Under the pieces are notes generated by a model. The model did not search any database, had not been told where the DNA came from, and was given only the letters and a program-made list of their open reading frames with translations. Shown here one piece after another: positions 27,990-38,582 of a stretch of 64,000 nt of DNA (positions are counted from its first letter, which is position 1; each line of letters starts with the position of its first letter). The DNA comes from Pseudogemmatithrix spongiicola (lineage in GTDB: Bacteria > Gemmatimonadota > Gemmatimonadetes > Gemmatimonadales > Gemmatimonadaceae). A program made the position numbers and the translations under genes. The DNA lies in NCBI RefSeq assembly GCF_030623445.1, contig NZ_CP130613.1:1984001-2048000 (forward strand), in the 5' to 3' direction.

Positions 27990-29030
27990 CTAGAGGGCTC
28001 CCCGCAGCGGCAGCGGGACCTCCCGACCGGTCTTGGCCGACTCATATATCCCCAAGATCAGCTCAAGCGACTTCCGGCCGCCTCGACCGTCCGTATCGGG
28101 CACGGCCTCGCCCCGAATCACCCGCAAGACGTTGCGGTAATACGGCTCATGCCCGAAGCCGTAGACGGACGGCGGGTCGGTGTTAACCCGCTCCACGTCA
28201 GCATCGTCGGGGTCCGCATCGGCGAACGCCCAGTGCTCGATCCGGTTCACCGCCGTCCCACCCACCTTCACGGTCCCCTTCTCGCCGATGAGCGTGAACG
28301 ACCCCTCGAGGTTCTTGGGATAGGTCAGCATCGTCACCTCGATCACGCCCAAGGCGCCGTTGCGGAACTTGAGCACCGCCGCGCCCGTGTCCTCCGCCTC
28401 GATCTTCCGGGCCATCGTCGCCGTCTTCGCGATCACGCTCTCCACCGGACCCACCAGCCATTGCATCAGGTCCACGTAGTGCGAAGCCTGGTTCATGAAG
28501 GCGCCGCCATCGAACTCCCAGGTCCCACGCCACGGCGCCTGGTCGTAGTACGACTGCGGTCGCGACCAGTGCACGGTCGTATTCGCCAAGAACAGCCGGC
28601 CAAAGCGTCCCTTGTCGAGCGCTCGCTTCACCATCTGCACCGTCGCGTTCAGGCGATTCTGCTTGACGACGAACAGGTGCACCCCCGCATCGTCGCAGGC
28701 CTTCACCAGGGCGTCGGCCGACGCCAGCGTGATGGCCATCGGCTTCTCGCTGATGACGTGCTTGCCGGCGCGCGCCGCGAGAATCCCGTGGGCCGGGTGC
28801 AGCCCGCTCGGCGTCGCAATCGCCACGGCATCGCAGTCCGCTTCGACCAGCATCTTCTCGTAGCTGGTGAACCACGGCACCTGCCAACGCTCGCCCGCCT
28901 CGCGCGCCCGCGCCTCGACGCTGTCGCAGACCGCGGAGAGCTCGAGCCCCTCGACCCTGTCGATGGCCTCGAAGTGGTTGGCGCTGATGCGGCCGCAGCC
29001 GACCAGTGCGATGCGCACCGGCGTGCTCAC
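27990..29030 (-). CDS. wbpB: Gfo/Idh/MocA-family sugar-nucleotide oxidoreductase (WbpB-type)
   Basis: The 346-residue NAD-dependent enzyme has [13 protein letters not shown] for cofactor binding, [11 protein letters not shown], and EKPMAIT (the catalytic EKP). WbpB-type enzymes oxidise C3 of UDP-GlcNAcA. The start is GTG (encoding [11 protein letters not shown]) overlapping the acetyltransferase stop (GTGA); the frame further upstream is Arg/Gly-only and rejected. Generic GFO/IDH function is the fallback, but the neighbours make WbpB most likely. Confidence 0.85.
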   Translation of the reverse strand: MSTPVRIALVGCGRISANHFEAIDRVEGLELSAVCDSVEARAREAGERWQVPWFTSYEKMLVEADCDAVAIATPSGLHPAHGILAARAGKHVISEKPMAITLASADALVKACDDAGVHLFVVKQNRLNATVQMVKRALDKGRFGRLFLANTTVHWSRPQSYYDQAPWRGTWEFDGGAFMNQASHYVDLMQWLVGPVESVIAKTATMARKIEAEDTGAAVLKFRNGALGVIEVTMLTYPKNLEGSFTLIGEKGTVKVGGTAVNRIEHWAFADADPDDADVERVNTDPPSVYGFGHEPYYRNVLRVIRGEAVPDTDGRGGRKSLELILGIYESAKTGREVPLPLRGAL

Positions 29031-29605
29031 GCGCCCCCCACGGGCGCCAACGCGCCCGCGCGCACCTCGTACGCCGCACCGCACTCCGTACAGTGATAGC
29101 CCGGCCCGTCCCCGCGGAGGACCGCGCCGCAGGCGCAGACCCAGCCCGTGCGGCGCGCCGGCACGCCGGTCACCAACGCGTAGGCCGGCACGTCCTTCGT
29201 GACCACGGCGCCCGCGCCCACGAAGCAGTACTCACCCAGCGTCGCCCCGCAGACCACCGTCGCGTTCGCACCGATGCTCGCCCCGCGCTTCACCAAAGTC
29301 GGACGGTACTCGTCCTTCCGACTGACGTGGCTGCGCGGGTTGATGACGTTCGTGAAGACCATCGATGGGCCGCAGAACACGTCGTCCTCGAGCACCACGC
29401 CTTCATAGAGGGACACGTTGTTCTGGATTTTCACCCGATCCCCGACGCGGACGCCGTTCATGACCACGACGTTCTGGCCGATGTTGCAGTCGCGGCCGAT
29501 CACCGCCCGCGGCATGATGTGGCAGAAATGCCAGACCTTCGTGCCGGCGCCGATCTTGGCGCCCGCATCCACGTACGACGATTCGTGGACGAAGGGCTCG
29601 CTCAC
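29027..29605 (-). CDS. wbpD: UDP-amino-sugar N-acetyltransferase (WbpD-type) with C-terminal Cys ribbon
   Basis: The 192-residue left-handed beta-helix protein has hexapeptide repeats throughout ([38 protein letters not shown]). The segment [14 protein letters not shown] is typical of WbpD-like enzymes that N-acetylate the 3-amino group. The C-terminus ends in CACG and YHCTECG, four Cys spaced like a small zinc ribbon. The start is GTG overlapping the carB stop (GTGA). Confidence 0.87.
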   Translation of the reverse strand: MSEPFVHESSYVDAGAKIGAGTKVWHFCHIMPRAVIGRDCNIGQNVVVMNGVRVGDRVKIQNNVSLYEGVVLEDDVFCGPSMVFTNVINPRSHVSRKDEYRPTLVKRGASIGANATVVCGATLGEYCFVGAGAVVTKDVPAYALVTGVPARRTGWVCACGAVLRGDGPGYHCTECGAAYEVRAGALAPVGGA

Positions 29606-32600
29606 GCGGGCTCCACCCCGACCATCGCCTGCCACTCCTGCAAGCTCTTCACCGCCGCCTTCGTCGTCCGCATCGTCTCGATCGCCTCACAGGCCGCGCT
29701 CGCCCCCGACAGCGTCGTCGTGTACGGCACGCGGTTCGCCACCGCCGCCTGCCGCAGCGAATAGTCGTCCTTCTGCGCCCGCTTGCCCAGCGGCGTGTTG
29801 ATCAGCAGCTGCAGCTCGCCGTTCACCATCAGGTCGATGCCGTTGGGCCGCCCGCCGCTCACCTTGAACACGCTGCGCGCCTCGATCCCCCGCCCCGCGA
29901 GATGCTTGGCCGTGCCCTCCGTCGCCACGAGACCGAAGCCGAGCGTCGCGAACCGGGCGGCGATCTTGCTCGCCTTCGCCTTGTCGCGGTCGTTCACGGT
30001 CAACATCACCGTGCCCTCGCGCGGCAGTGGGTTGCCGGCGGAGATCTCGGCCTTGGCATAGGCCATCCCGAAGGTCTCGCTCACACCCATCACCTCGCCC
30101 GTGGACCGCATCTCGGGGCCGAGGATCGGGTCGAACTCACGGAACTTCGTGAACGGGAACACCGCTTCCTTCACGCTGACGAACGGCGCGACGATCTCCT
30201 CCGTGTACCCCAGTTGCTCCAGCGTCTCCCCGAGCATGACTCGCGCCGCCAACGACGCCAACGGCTTGCCGATGGTCTTCGACACAAACGGCACGGTGCG
30301 CGAGGCACGGGGATTGACCTCGAGCACGTAGACGACGCCATCCTTGAGCGCGTACTGCACGTTGATCAAGCCGACGACGCCGAGGGCCTTGGCGAACGCA
30401 ACGGTGTGCGCCCGCATCTGGTCCTGATGCTCCTGCGAGATCAAGTACGGCGGCAGCGCGCAGGCCGAGTCGCCGGAGTGGATGCCGGCGTCCTCGATGT
30501 GCTCCATCACGCCGCCAATCACCACCGTCTCGCCGTCTGACAACGCGTCCACGTCTGCCTCGAACGCGTCCTCGAGGAACGCGTCGACAAGCACCGGGCG
30601 ATCCTCGCTCACGCGCACCGCGCGCTGGAAGTAATCACGCAGCGACGGCTCGTCATAGACGATCTCCATCGCACGCCCGCCCAACACGTAGCTGGGCCGC
30701 AGCAGCACCGGGTACCCGATGCGCTCGGCGATCTTCACTGCCTCCTCGACGCTGGTCGCCGTGCCGTTCGGCGGCTGCTGCACACCCAGCTCGCGGGCCA
30801 GCTGCTCGAAGCGCTTACGGTCCTCGGCGATGTCGATCGCCTCGGGTGAGGTGCCGAGGATCTTCACGCCCGCGGCCTCCAAGGGCTTCACCAGCTTCAG
30901 CGGCGTCTGGCCGCCGAGCTGCACGATCACGCCCACCGGCTGCTCGCGGTCGACGATCTCCAGCACGTCCTCGAAGGTCAGCGGCTCGAAGTACAGCTTG
31001 TCGGAGGTGTCGTAGTCGGTCGAGACGGTCTCGGGGTTCGAGTTCACCATGATCGTCTCGTACCCGGCCTCGCGTAGCGCGAGCGCCGCGCGCACGCAGC
31101 AATAGTCGAACTCCACGCCCTGGCCGATGCGATTCGGCCCGGAGCCGAGGATGATCACGCTCTTCTTGCCCGTGCGCGGCGCCTCGCTCTCCTCGTCGTA
31201 GGAGGAATACAGGTACGGCGTGTTCGACGGGAACTCGCCGGCGCAGGTGTCGACCATCTTGTACGCCGGGCGCACGCCAAGCGCCCAGCGGCGCTCACGC
31301 GCCTGCTGCTCGGTCTCCTTGCGCAGCGCGGCCAGCTGGCGGTCGCTGAAGCCCATGCGCTTCATGCGGCGCACGAGACGCGCGTCCACCGTCGGGGCCG
31401 CGGCATACGCCTTCTCGGCCTCGAGCATCTCGGCGAACTGCTCGAGGAACCACGGATCCATCATCGTGCGCTGGCGGATCTCCTCGAGGCTCATGCCGAG
31501 GAGCATCGCGCGCTTGATCTGGAACATGCGCTCCGGCACCGGCACCGGGAGCGCGGCGCGCACGGCGTCGATCGAATCGTCCGCCACGCGGTCGTCCACC
31601 GGCCGCTCGCCCACCACCCAGCCGGCACGCCCCGTCTCGAGGGCGCGCAGGGCCTTCTGGAAGGCCTCCTTGAACGTACGCCCCATCGCCATCGACTCGC
31701 CCACCGACTTCATCTGCGTCGTGAGCGTGGTGTTCGCGCCGGGGAACTTCTCGAAGGCAAAGCGCGGCACCTTCACGACCACGTAGTCGAGGACCGGCTC
31801 GAAGCTTGCCGGCGTCGTCTTCGTGATGTCGTTCGGGATCTCGTCGAGCGAGTAGCCCACCGCCAGCTTCGTGCCGATGCGCGCGATCGCGAAGCCCGTC
31901 GCCTTCGACGCCAGCGCCGAGGACCGCGACACGCGGGGGTTCATCTCGATGACGACCATCTCGCCGTTCGCCGGGTTCACCGCGAACTGGATGTTGCAGC
32001 CACCAGCCGCCACGCCGATCTTGCGGATCACCTTCATCGCCGCGTCGCGCATCACCTGATACTCACGGTCCGACAGCGTCATCGCCGGCGCGCAGGTGAT
32101 GGAGTCACCCGTGTGGATGCCCATCGGATCGAGGTTCTCGATCGAGCAGATGATCACGACGTTGTCCTGCGCGTCGCGCATCACCTCGAGCTCGTACTCC
32201 TTCCAGCCCAGCAGCGAGCGCTCGATCAGCACCTGGGAGATCGGCGATTCGTCGAGCCCGCGGCGCACGATGCGTTCGTACTCGTCGCGGTTGTACGCGA
32301 TGCCGCCGCCCGAGCCGCCGAGCGTGAACGCCGGCCGGATGATCGCCGGGAAGCCCGTCCACTCGGCGATCTCCAGCGCCTCTTCCCAGGTCGTCGCGAT
32401 CTTGCCTTCCGGGCACTTGAGCCCGATCTCGGCCATCGCCTCGGCGAACAGCTTGCGGTCCTCGGCCACGGCGATCGCCCGCGCGTTCGCGCCGATCAGC
32501 TCCACGCCGTGCTTCTCGAGCACGCCGCGCTCATGCAGGGCCATCGCCACGTTGAGGGCCGTCTGGCCGCCCATGGTGGGCAGCAGCGCGTCGGGCTTCT

Positions 32601-32841
32601 CGCGCTCGATGATCAGCTCCACGTACTCCGGCGTCACCGGCTCGATGTACGTGCGGTCGGCGACTTCCGGGTCAGTCATGATCGTCGCCGGGTTCGAGTT
32701 CACGAGGATGACCTCGTAGCCCTCTTCGCGCAGCGCCTTCGCCGCTTGCGTACCGGAGTAGTCGAACTCAGCGCCCTGCCCGATGACGATCGGGCCGGAG
32801 CCGATGAGGAGAATGCGATGGATATCGTTACGACGCGGCAT
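29602..32841 (-). CDS. carB: Carbamoyl-phosphate synthase large subunit
   Basis: The 1079-residue protein is full length, with two ATP-grasp halves. The first has [18 protein letters not shown] and [13 protein letters not shown]; the second has [16 protein letters not shown] and [15 protein letters not shown]-terminal MGS-like regulatory domain carries [13 protein letters not shown]. It makes carbamoyl phosphate for arginine and pyrimidine synthesis. It is enclosed by sugar-nucleotide genes: the rmd-like gene overlaps its start by 14 nt and wbpD overlaps its end. carA is not in the window. Confidence 0.97.
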   Translation of the reverse strand: MPRRNDIHRILLIGSGPIVIGQGAEFDYSGTQAAKALREEGYEVILVNSNPATIMTDPEVADRTYIEPVTPEYVELIIEREKPDALLPTMGGQTALNVAMALHERGVLEKHGVELIGANARAIAVAEDRKLFAEAMAEIGLKCPEGKIATTWEEALEIAEWTGFPAIIRPAFTLGGSGGGIAYNRDEYERIVRRGLDESPISQVLIERSLLGWKEYELEVMRDAQDNVVIICSIENLDPMGIHTGDSITCAPAMTLSDREYQVMRDAAMKVIRKIGVAAGGCNIQFAVNPANGEMVVIEMNPRVSRSSALASKATGFAIARIGTKLAVGYSLDEIPNDITKTTPASFEPVLDYVVVKVPRFAFEKFPGANTTLTTQMKSVGESMAMGRTFKEAFQKALRALETGRAGWVVGERPVDDRVADDSIDAVRAALPVPVPERMFQIKRAMLLGMSLEEIRQRTMMDPWFLEQFAEMLEAEKAYAAAPTVDARLVRRMKRMGFSDRQLAALRKETEQQARERRWALGVRPAYKMVDTCAGEFPSNTPYLYSSYDEESEAPRTGKKSVIILGSGPNRIGQGVEFDYCCVRAALALREAGYETIMVNSNPETVSTDYDTSDKLYFEPLTFEDVLEIVDREQPVGVIVQLGGQTPLKLVKPLEAAGVKILGTSPEAIDIAEDRKRFEQLARELGVQQPPNGTATSVEEAVKIAERIGYPVLLRPSYVLGGRAMEIVYDEPSLRDYFQRAVRVSEDRPVLVDAFLEDAFEADVDALSDGETVVIGGVMEHIEDAGIHSGDSACALPPYLISQEHQDQMRAHTVAFAKALGVVGLINVQYALKDGVVYVLEVNPRASRTVPFVSKTIGKPLASLAARVMLGETLEQLGYTEEIVAPFVSVKEAVFPFTKFREFDPILGPEMRSTGEVMGVSETFGMAYAKAEISAGNPLPREGTVMLTVNDRDKAKASKIAARFATLGFGLVATEGTAKHLAGRGIEARSVFKVSGGRPNGIDLMVNGELQLLINTPLGKRAQKDDYSLRQAAVANRVPYTTTLSGASAACEAIETMRTTKAAVKSLQEWQAMVGVEPA

Positions 32842-33781
32842 CGAGCAGGTCTTGGATGATGTCGGAGCGGGACTTCACGGGGGTCCAACCGGTTGCCGCA
32901 CGCAGCTTGGCGTTGTCGCCGACGAGCACGGGGACGTCCACCGCGCGCTGCAGTGCCGGGTCGACCTCGAGGGGCGAACGAACTCCCGCCGCGGCAAGCA
33001 CTTCCGCCGCCAAGTCCCCCACGCGGACCCCGACTGCACTGCAGACGTTGTAGACCTCGCCCGGCTGCCCGCGCGAAACCAGTGAAATATACGCGGAGAC
33101 GACGTCGGAAACGTGCAGGAAATCGCGCGTGACGTCGGTGTTGCCGATGCGCACGGGCTGCCCCGTGCGGCGGGCCTCGCGCGCGCGCTGCACGAGCGAG
33201 GGCAGCAGGAAGCTCGCGGCCTGGCCGGGGCCGGAATGGTTAAACGCGCGGGTGCAAATCACGCGCAGGCCGTCACGGGCATGTGCCTCGAGCGCAAGGC
33301 GCTCCTGCTCCACCTTGGTCGCGGCATAGAACGTGGCGGGGCGCAAAGCGGCCGTTTCCGGCAGCGGAAACTCGTCGGCCTCGTGTCGCCCGTACTCCTC
33401 ACCGCTGCCGATGACGAGGATGGTCGGATCCCAGCCGGCGTCGGCAGCCCGACGGCGAGCGATCTCCGTCAATAGGCGCGCCGCGATACCGACATTGATG
33501 GCGCGAGTCCCGGCCTCATCCGCACCGGCCGCAGGCTGAAACGCGATCCCGGCGAGGTGCAGGATGGCGTCGGGGCGCCGGTCGAGCAGGCGCTCCAAAA
33601 CAGTATCGTCGCGCAGGTCGCCGGCTATCCACTCGACGCGCGCGCGGTTGTCCGCCGAGAGCGTGCCACTCGACGGAATCCCCTCCAGCGCCGCGCCCGT
33701 TACCGCCCACCCATCACGGAGCAATGCCTGGGAGGTCCATTGTCCGACGAACCCAGCCGCTCCCGTGACGAGGGCGCGCAT
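32828..33781 (-). CDS. rmd: GDP-4-keto-6-deoxymannose reductase-like SDR (RMD type)
   Basis: The 317-residue extended SDR begins [16 protein letters not shown]. It has LAGIAFQP, a catalytic Ser region IGSGEEYG, Y-x3-K in [11 protein letters not shown], and [12 protein letters not shown], a pattern typical of RMD enzymes that turn GDP-4-keto-6-deoxy-D-mannose into GDP-D-rhamnose. It directly follows gmd (two-nt gap), supporting that substrate. GDP-6-deoxytalose or a related product cannot be excluded. Confidence 0.82.
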   Translation of the reverse strand: MRALVTGAAGFVGQWTSQALLRDGWAVTGAALEGIPSSGTLSADNRARVEWIAGDLRDDTVLERLLDRRPDAILHLAGIAFQPAAGADEAGTRAINVGIAARLLTEIARRRAADAGWDPTILVIGSGEEYGRHEADEFPLPETAALRPATFYAATKVEQERLALEAHARDGLRVICTRAFNHSGPGQAASFLLPSLVQRAREARRTGQPVRIGNTDVTRDFLHVSDVVSAYISLVSRGQPGEVYNVCSAVGVRVGDLAAEVLAAAGVRSPLEVDPALQRAVDVPVLVGDNAKLRAATGWTPVKSRSDIIQDLLDAAS

Positions 33782-33783
33782 GG

Positions 33784-34839
<1,056 letters not shown>

Positions 34840-34856
34840 TCAGCGGTCCTTCTCTA

Positions 34857-34889
34857 GCAAAACGGGAGGAGCGCCGAAACGCTCCCCCC
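34857..34889 (-). terminator. Intrinsic terminator after rpmB
   Basis: On the minus strand GGGGGGAGCG pairs with CGCTCCTCCC (one mismatch) around a TTTCGG loop, followed by GTTTTGCT. It lies 30 nt past the rpmB stop and would end the ribosomal-protein transcript before gmd. The remaining ~100 nt up to gmd hold no promoter I could define. Confidence 0.75.
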
Positions 34890-34918
34890 GCCGAAGCTCT
34901 CTTCCGAGCGCCTCGAAC

Positions 34919-35140
34919 TCAAACCGCCGCGACAGCCTTCCGCGGGGCCCGCTGGATCTTGCCGGCGTTGAGGCAACGGGTGCAGACCTTGATCTTCACC
35001 GTCTTGCCCTCGACGACGATGCGGGCGACCTGAAGGTTCGGCTTCCAGGTGCGACGCGTCTTGTTGTTCGCGTGCGAGACGTTGTTGCCGTGGGCGACGC
35101 CCTTCGAGCAGACGTAGCAGATATTGCGCTGGATGGCCAC
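34919..35140 (-). CDS. rpmB: 50S ribosomal protein L28
   Basis: The 73-residue protein has the L28 pattern with CYVCSKG at the N-terminus, [13 protein letters not shown] in the centre and [10 protein letters not shown] near the C-terminus. The two CxxC pairs indicate the zinc-binding form. The start is GTG, three nt after the rplQ stop. Its attachment to the end of the alpha operon is unusual, since rpmB is most often next to rpmG. Confidence 0.95.
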   Translation of the reverse strand: MAIQRNICYVCSKGVAHGNNVSHANNKTRRTWKPNLQVARIVVEGKTVKIKVCTRCLNAGKIQRAPRKAVAAV

Positions 35141-35143
35141 GGG

Positions 35144-35500
35144 TCAGTTCTCCACGAGTTCGATGCGCGCCATCTCAGCACCGTCGCCCTTGCGGAAGCC
35201 GGTCTTGAGGATGCGCGTGTAGCCACCGGCCCGCTTCGCGAACTTCGGCCCGACTTCCTGGAACAGCTTGTCGGCCGCTTCGCGCTTCTGGACGTGCTTG
35301 CCGGCGAGGCGACGCGCGTGCAGGGTGCCCGTGCGCGCCTTGGTGATCAGCTTCTCGACGAAGGGCCGGAGCTCCTTCGCCTTGGCTTCGGTGGTCTCGA
35401 TCGCGCCCTGCTCGATGAGCGAGGTCGCGAGGTTGCGGAGCAGCGCGAGGCGCTGCTCAGAAGTACGGCGGAGGCTCCGCCCAGCCTTACGGTGACGCAT
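35144..35500 (-). CDS. rplQ: 50S ribosomal protein L17
   Basis: The 118-residue protein begins MRHRKAGRSLRRTSEQRLALLRNLA (here in two parts: MRHRKAGRSLRR and TSEQRLALLRNLA) and ends RAGGYTRILKTGFRKGD, the canonical L17 sequence and length. It follows rpoA by five nt, the standard position at the end of the alpha operon. Confidence 0.97.
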   Translation of the reverse strand: MRHRKAGRSLRRTSEQRLALLRNLATSLIEQGAIETTEAKAKELRPFVEKLITKARTGTLHARRLAGKHVQKREAADKLFQEVGPKFAKRAGGYTRILKTGFRKGDGAEMARIELVEN

Positions 35501-35505
35501 CGTGC

Positions 35506-36579
35506 TTATTCCTCTTCGTCGTCGTCAGGCGCAGCAGCGGCCGCACGGCTCGGCGGCGTGCCCCAATCGGCCACGCGCACCCCATCCGTCGACTCCTCAA
35601 ACCGCATCCCGAAATTGAGTCCTTCCTTCTCGAGGAGGTCGGCGATCTCCTGGAGGGACTTCTTGCCGAAATTCTTGACCTGCAGGATCTGCGCTTCCGT
35701 CTGGCGGACCAGGTCACCCAGCGAACGGATGCTCGAGTTCTTGAGCGAGTTCACCGAGCGCACGGACAGCGAGAGATCGTCGATCGGCGTGCGGAGCAAC
35801 TCGGCGAGGCGCGCGGCATCGCTCGAGCCCTCGGCGCCCGGCACGGCCACCGCAGCGGCCGCGTGGGTCCCGAAGGACGCGAAGTACTGGAAGTGCGTCT
35901 GCGCCAGCGCAGCGGCGTAGCTGACCGCCTGCTCCGGCGAGATGGTGCCGTTGGTCTCGACCGTCATCGTGAGGCGGTCGTAGTCCGTGCGCTGTCCGAC
36001 GCGCGTCTCGGCGACGGCGAAGTTCGTGCGCTTGACCGGCGAGTAGATCGAGTCGATGCGGACCAGGTCGACCGGCAGCGAACGATCCGTCGGGTGCTGC
36101 TCGGCCTCGATGTAGCCGCGGCCCTTGTTCACGTACAGCTCGATCGAGAGATCGCGATCGTCCTGCAGCGTGAGGATGTGGTGCGCGGCGTCGACGACGC
36201 GCACGCCGGCCGGCAGGTCGAGCTGACCCGCGGTCACGGCGCCGCTCTTGGTGACCTTCACGCGCAGGATCGCGTCCTCGACATCCTCGTCCAGCGCGAG
36301 CACGAGGGTCTTGAGGTTCGCGACGATCTGGTGGACGTCTTCGACGACGCCCGGGATGGTCTGGTGCTCATGGAGCACGCCGTCGATGCGGATGCCCCAC
36401 ACGGCGGCGCCGCGCAGGCTCGACAGGAGCATGCGACGCATGGCGTTGCCGAGGGTGTGGCCAAAGCCACGCTCGAGCGGCTGCAACCGGAACTCCGCGA
36501 CATTCGGGTTGTCGTCGCGCTTCGTCATTTCGACGAGCTGCGGACGGACAAGGCCGCGGAGGTCAATCGTCTGAGACAT
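35506..36579 (-). CDS. rpoA: RNA polymerase alpha subunit
   Basis: The 357-residue subunit has an N-terminal assembly domain (LERGFGHTLGNAMRRMLLSS, HEQTIPGVVEDV) and a C-terminal DNA- and activator-binding domain (LSVRSVNSLKNSSIRSLGDL, KNFGKKSLQEI). The C-terminus ends in an acidic tail. It is slightly longer than E. coli alpha (329 aa). The ATG at 36579 has AAGGA upstream. A 187-nt gap with a palindrome separates it from rpsD. Confidence 0.97.
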   Translation of the reverse strand: MSQTIDLRGLVRPQLVEMTKRDDNPNVAEFRLQPLERGFGHTLGNAMRRMLLSSLRGAAVWGIRIDGVLHEHQTIPGVVEDVHQIVANLKTLVLALDEDVEDAILRVKVTKSGAVTAGQLDLPAGVRVVDAAHHILTLQDDRDLSIELYVNKGRGYIEAEQHPTDRSLPVDLVRIDSIYSPVKRTNFAVAETRVGQRTDYDRLTMTVETNGTISPEQAVSYAAALAQTHFQYFASFGTHAAAAVAVPGAEGSSDAARLAELLRTPIDDLSLSVRSVNSLKNSSIRSLGDLVRQTEAQILQVKNFGKKSLQEIADLLEKEGLNFGMRFEESTDGVRVADWGTPPSRAAAAAPDDDEEE

Positions 36580-36690
36580 CGTTGGGAATCCTTGAGGAGA
36601 GAAAATCACGATGGCGAATCGCGCCACCGACGCCGTACCCCGGCCCTGATCCGCGGTACGCTCGTAAGGCCATCAGGGGGCCAGACCGAC

Positions 36691-36763
36691 AACTGCAGTT
36701 ACGAGTTGGGAGTGGTGAGTTGAAAGACTTCCAACTTCCAACTCCCAACTTTCAACTGTAGTT
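36691..36763. repeat. Palindromic repeat, family II, copy G
   Basis: Two 36-nt arms (left AACTGCAGTTACGAGTTGGG..., right ...CCCAACTTTCAACTGTAGTT) pair with few mismatches across a one-nt centre. The AGTTGGGAGT unit relates it to copy F at 14467. It starts three nt after the rpsD stop. The rest of the rpsD-rpoA gap includes a weaker ATCAGGG/CCCTGAT hairpin at about 36655-36680. Confidence 0.8.
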
Positions 36764-36766
36764 CTA

Positions 36767-37399
36767 CTACTTCGAGTACAGTTCGACGACGAGCTGTTCC
36801 TGCGCCGCGATCGGGATCATCGCCCGCTGCGGACGCTCGAGCATGCGGCCGGAGAACGTGTCCTTGTCCACGGCCAGCCACGTCGGGGCCTGGCCACGGG
36901 CGGCGATCTCGAGCGCTTCCTTCACGAGCACGAGCTCGCGCGAGGCCTGGCGCATCTTGATCTCCTGACCGGGCTGCACCGCGAACGACGGGATGTCCAC
37001 CGACTTGCCGTCGACCTCGATGTGGCGGTGACGGATCAGCTGACGCGCGGCCTTGCGGCTCGGCGCGAAGCCCATGCGGTAGACCATGTTGTCCAGGCGG
37101 CTCTCGAGCGCGGCGAGGAGGTTGTGGCCCGTGACGCCCGGGAGCGACGCGACCTTCTCGAACGTGTTGCGGAACTGACGCTCCGACACGCCGTAGATGC
37201 GCTTGATCTTCTGCTTCTCACGGAGCTGCTTCGCGTACTCGCTCACCTTGCGGCGGCGGGCCGTATTCTGGCCGTGCTGGCCAGGGGCATACGGGCGACG
37301 CTCAACCGGGCACTTCTCGGTGAAGCACTTCGTGCCCTTCAGGAACAGCTTCGTGCCTTCACGCCGGCACTGCCGGCAGCTGGGACCAGTGTAACGCAT
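36767..37399 (-). CDS. rpsD: 30S ribosomal protein S4
   Basis: The 210-residue protein begins MRYTGPSCRQCRREG and keeps four Cys (CRQC, then KCFTEKC), the zinc-bearing S4 form. It has the S4 RNA-binding domain with SRLDNMVYRMGFAPSRKAARQ and RHRHIEVDGKSVDIPS. It nucleates 30S assembly and in many bacteria represses its own operon. It lies between rpsK and rpoA. Confidence 0.97.
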   Translation of the reverse strand: MRYTGPSCRQCRREGTKLFLKGTKCFTEKCPVERRPYAPGQHGQNTARRRKVSEYAKQLREKQKIKRIYGVSERQFRNTFEKVASLPGVTGHNLLAALESRLDNMVYRMGFAPSRKAARQLIRHRHIEVDGKSVDIPSFAVQPGQEIKMRQASRELVLVKEALEIAARGQAPTWLAVDKDTFSGRMLERPQRAMIPIAAQEQLVVELYSK

Positions 37400-37402
37400 C
37401 GG

Positions 37403-37780
37403 TTAGACCCTCCGGCGCTTCGGCGGCCGGCAGCCGTTATGCGGAATCGGGGTCACGTCCTTGATGGACTTGACCTGCAGGCCGGCGGCGGCGAGCGCCT
37501 GGATGGCCGACTCGCGGCCAGACCCCGGACCCTGAACCTTCACATGCACACGACGCACACCGAGCGACAGCGCTTCGCGCGCGCACTGCTCGGCGGCGAC
37601 GGTCGCCGCGAAGGGCGTGGACTTCTTGGAACCCTTGAACCCGGCCTTGCCCGCCGTGCCCCAGGAGATCGCGTTGCCGTGGGCATCCGTGATCGTGATG
37701 AGCGTGTTGTTGAAGGTCGCGTTGACGTGCGCGACGCCTTCGGCGTCGACGACCTTCTTGGTCTTCTTTCCGATAGCCAT
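37403..37780 (-). CDS. rpsK: 30S ribosomal protein S11
   Basis: The 125-residue protein has the S11 core ([55 protein letters not shown]) and ends [14 protein letters not shown]. It forms part of the 30S platform. The start overlaps the rpsM stop by one nt (TAATG). Confidence 0.97.
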   Translation of the reverse strand: MAIGKKTKKVVDAEGVAHVNATFNNTLITITDAHGNAISWGTAGKAGFKGSKKSTPFAATVAAEQCAREALSLGVRRVHVKVQGPGSGRESAIQALAAAGLQVKSIKDVTPIPHNGCRPPKRRRV

Positions 37781-38157
37781 TACTTCGTCACCTTCTTCTT
37801 ACCCGCGATCGCGCGGCGCGGCCCCTTCTTCGTGCGGGCGTTCGTGTGCGTGCGCTGACCACGGACCGGCAGGCCACGACGGTGGCGCAAGCCACGGTAC
37901 GAGCCGATGTCCATGAGGCGCTTGATGTTCATCGCGATCTCGGTGCGCAGGGCACCTTCGACGCGCAGCGTCTTCTCGATCTCCTGACGGAGCTTGTTCA
38001 CGTCCGCGTCATTGAGGTCGCGGATCCGCTGCTCCGGGTTCACACCCGTCGCCTCGAGGATCTTGCGCGCCGTGACGCGGCCGATGCCGTAGATGTAGGT
38101 CAGGCCGATCTCGACCTTCTTGTCGCGCGGAAGATCCACGCCGGAAATACGAGCCAT
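37780..38157 (-). CDS. rpsM: 30S ribosomal protein S13
   Basis: The 125-residue protein begins [19 protein letters not shown], contains [15 protein letters not shown], and ends with the basic tail [17 protein letters not shown]. Size and sequence are canonical. The ATG at 38157 lies five nt after rpmJ; the open frame further upstream is the rpmJ region in another frame. Confidence 0.97.
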   Translation of the reverse strand: MARISGVDLPRDKKVEIGLTYIYGIGRVTARKILEATGVNPEQRIRDLNDADVNKLRQEIEKTLRVEGALRTEIAMNIKRLMDIGSYRGLRHRRGLPVRGQRTHTNARTKKGPRRAIAGKKKVTK

Positions 38158-38162
38158 GTGTA

Positions 38163-38279
38163 TTAACCCTGACGCTGCTTGTGCTTGGGATTGCGCTTGC
38201 AGATGATGCGCGTCACACCCGCACGCTTCACCACCTTGCAATGCTCGCAGATCGGCTTGACGCTGCTACGAACCTTCAC
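38163..38279 (-). CDS. rpmJ: 50S ribosomal protein L36
   Basis: A 38-residue protein starting at a GTG (38279) and ending TAA reads [17 protein letters not shown], then [18 protein letters not shown] and RQG. The C-x2-C...C-x4-H zinc set is that of L36. It heads the rpmJ-rpsM-rpsK-rpsD-rpoA-rplQ-rpmB series. No infA lies upstream. Confidence 0.96.
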   Translation of the reverse strand: MKVRSSVKPICEHCKVVKRAGVTRIICKRNPKHKQRQG

Positions 38280-38344
38280 GGGAACTCCGACAGGTACGGA
38301 TGAACGGGAAATCGTTGCAATGCCCGGGTTTCGGGCAGACCCGT

Positions 38345-38373
38345 AGGATAGTCGGGGAAACCCCTTGACACAA
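38345..38373 (-). promoter_or_regulatory. Candidate sigma70-type promoter for rpmJ-rpoA operon
   Basis: On the minus strand TTGTGT (38368-38373) and TATCCT (38345-38350) are separated by 17 nt, about 66 nt before the rpmJ GTG. It is the only promoter-like pair found in the 303-nt gap between pyrF and rpmJ; the other half of that gap is the family I palindrome copy D. Confidence 0.5.
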
Positions 38374-38429
38374 GGGGCGTGATCGACGTGTACCGTCTCT
38401 CGTCTTCCGGCATCTTTCCTGCCCCAGGC

Positions 38430-38582
38430 TGGGAGAGGGGAGATGGGGGCAGGGGCGGAGATGGAGAGAAGGGAATGGGGGGAGACGTTGGGGGAGAAGG
38501 GAGGGGTTCGTGAGACGTCTGCCCCCCGTCTTTCCCATTCTCGTCTCGCACTCCCCGTCCCTGCCCCCTTCTCTCGCCCCGT
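38430..38582. repeat. Long palindromic repeat, family I, copy D
   Basis: The left arm (GGGAGAGGGGAGATGGGGGC..., GGCGGAGATGGAGAGAAGGG) and right arm (GTCTGCCCCCCGTCTTTCCC... GCCCCCTTCTCTCGCCCCG) surround a centre of about 35 nt bounded by GACGTT and GACGTC. It abuts the pyrF stop codon (38583). Confidence 0.8.

Noticed and set aside
38280-38420. infA or a leader peptide before rpmJ
   Set aside because: No open frame with an IF1 sequence or a ribosome site could be found in that stretch.
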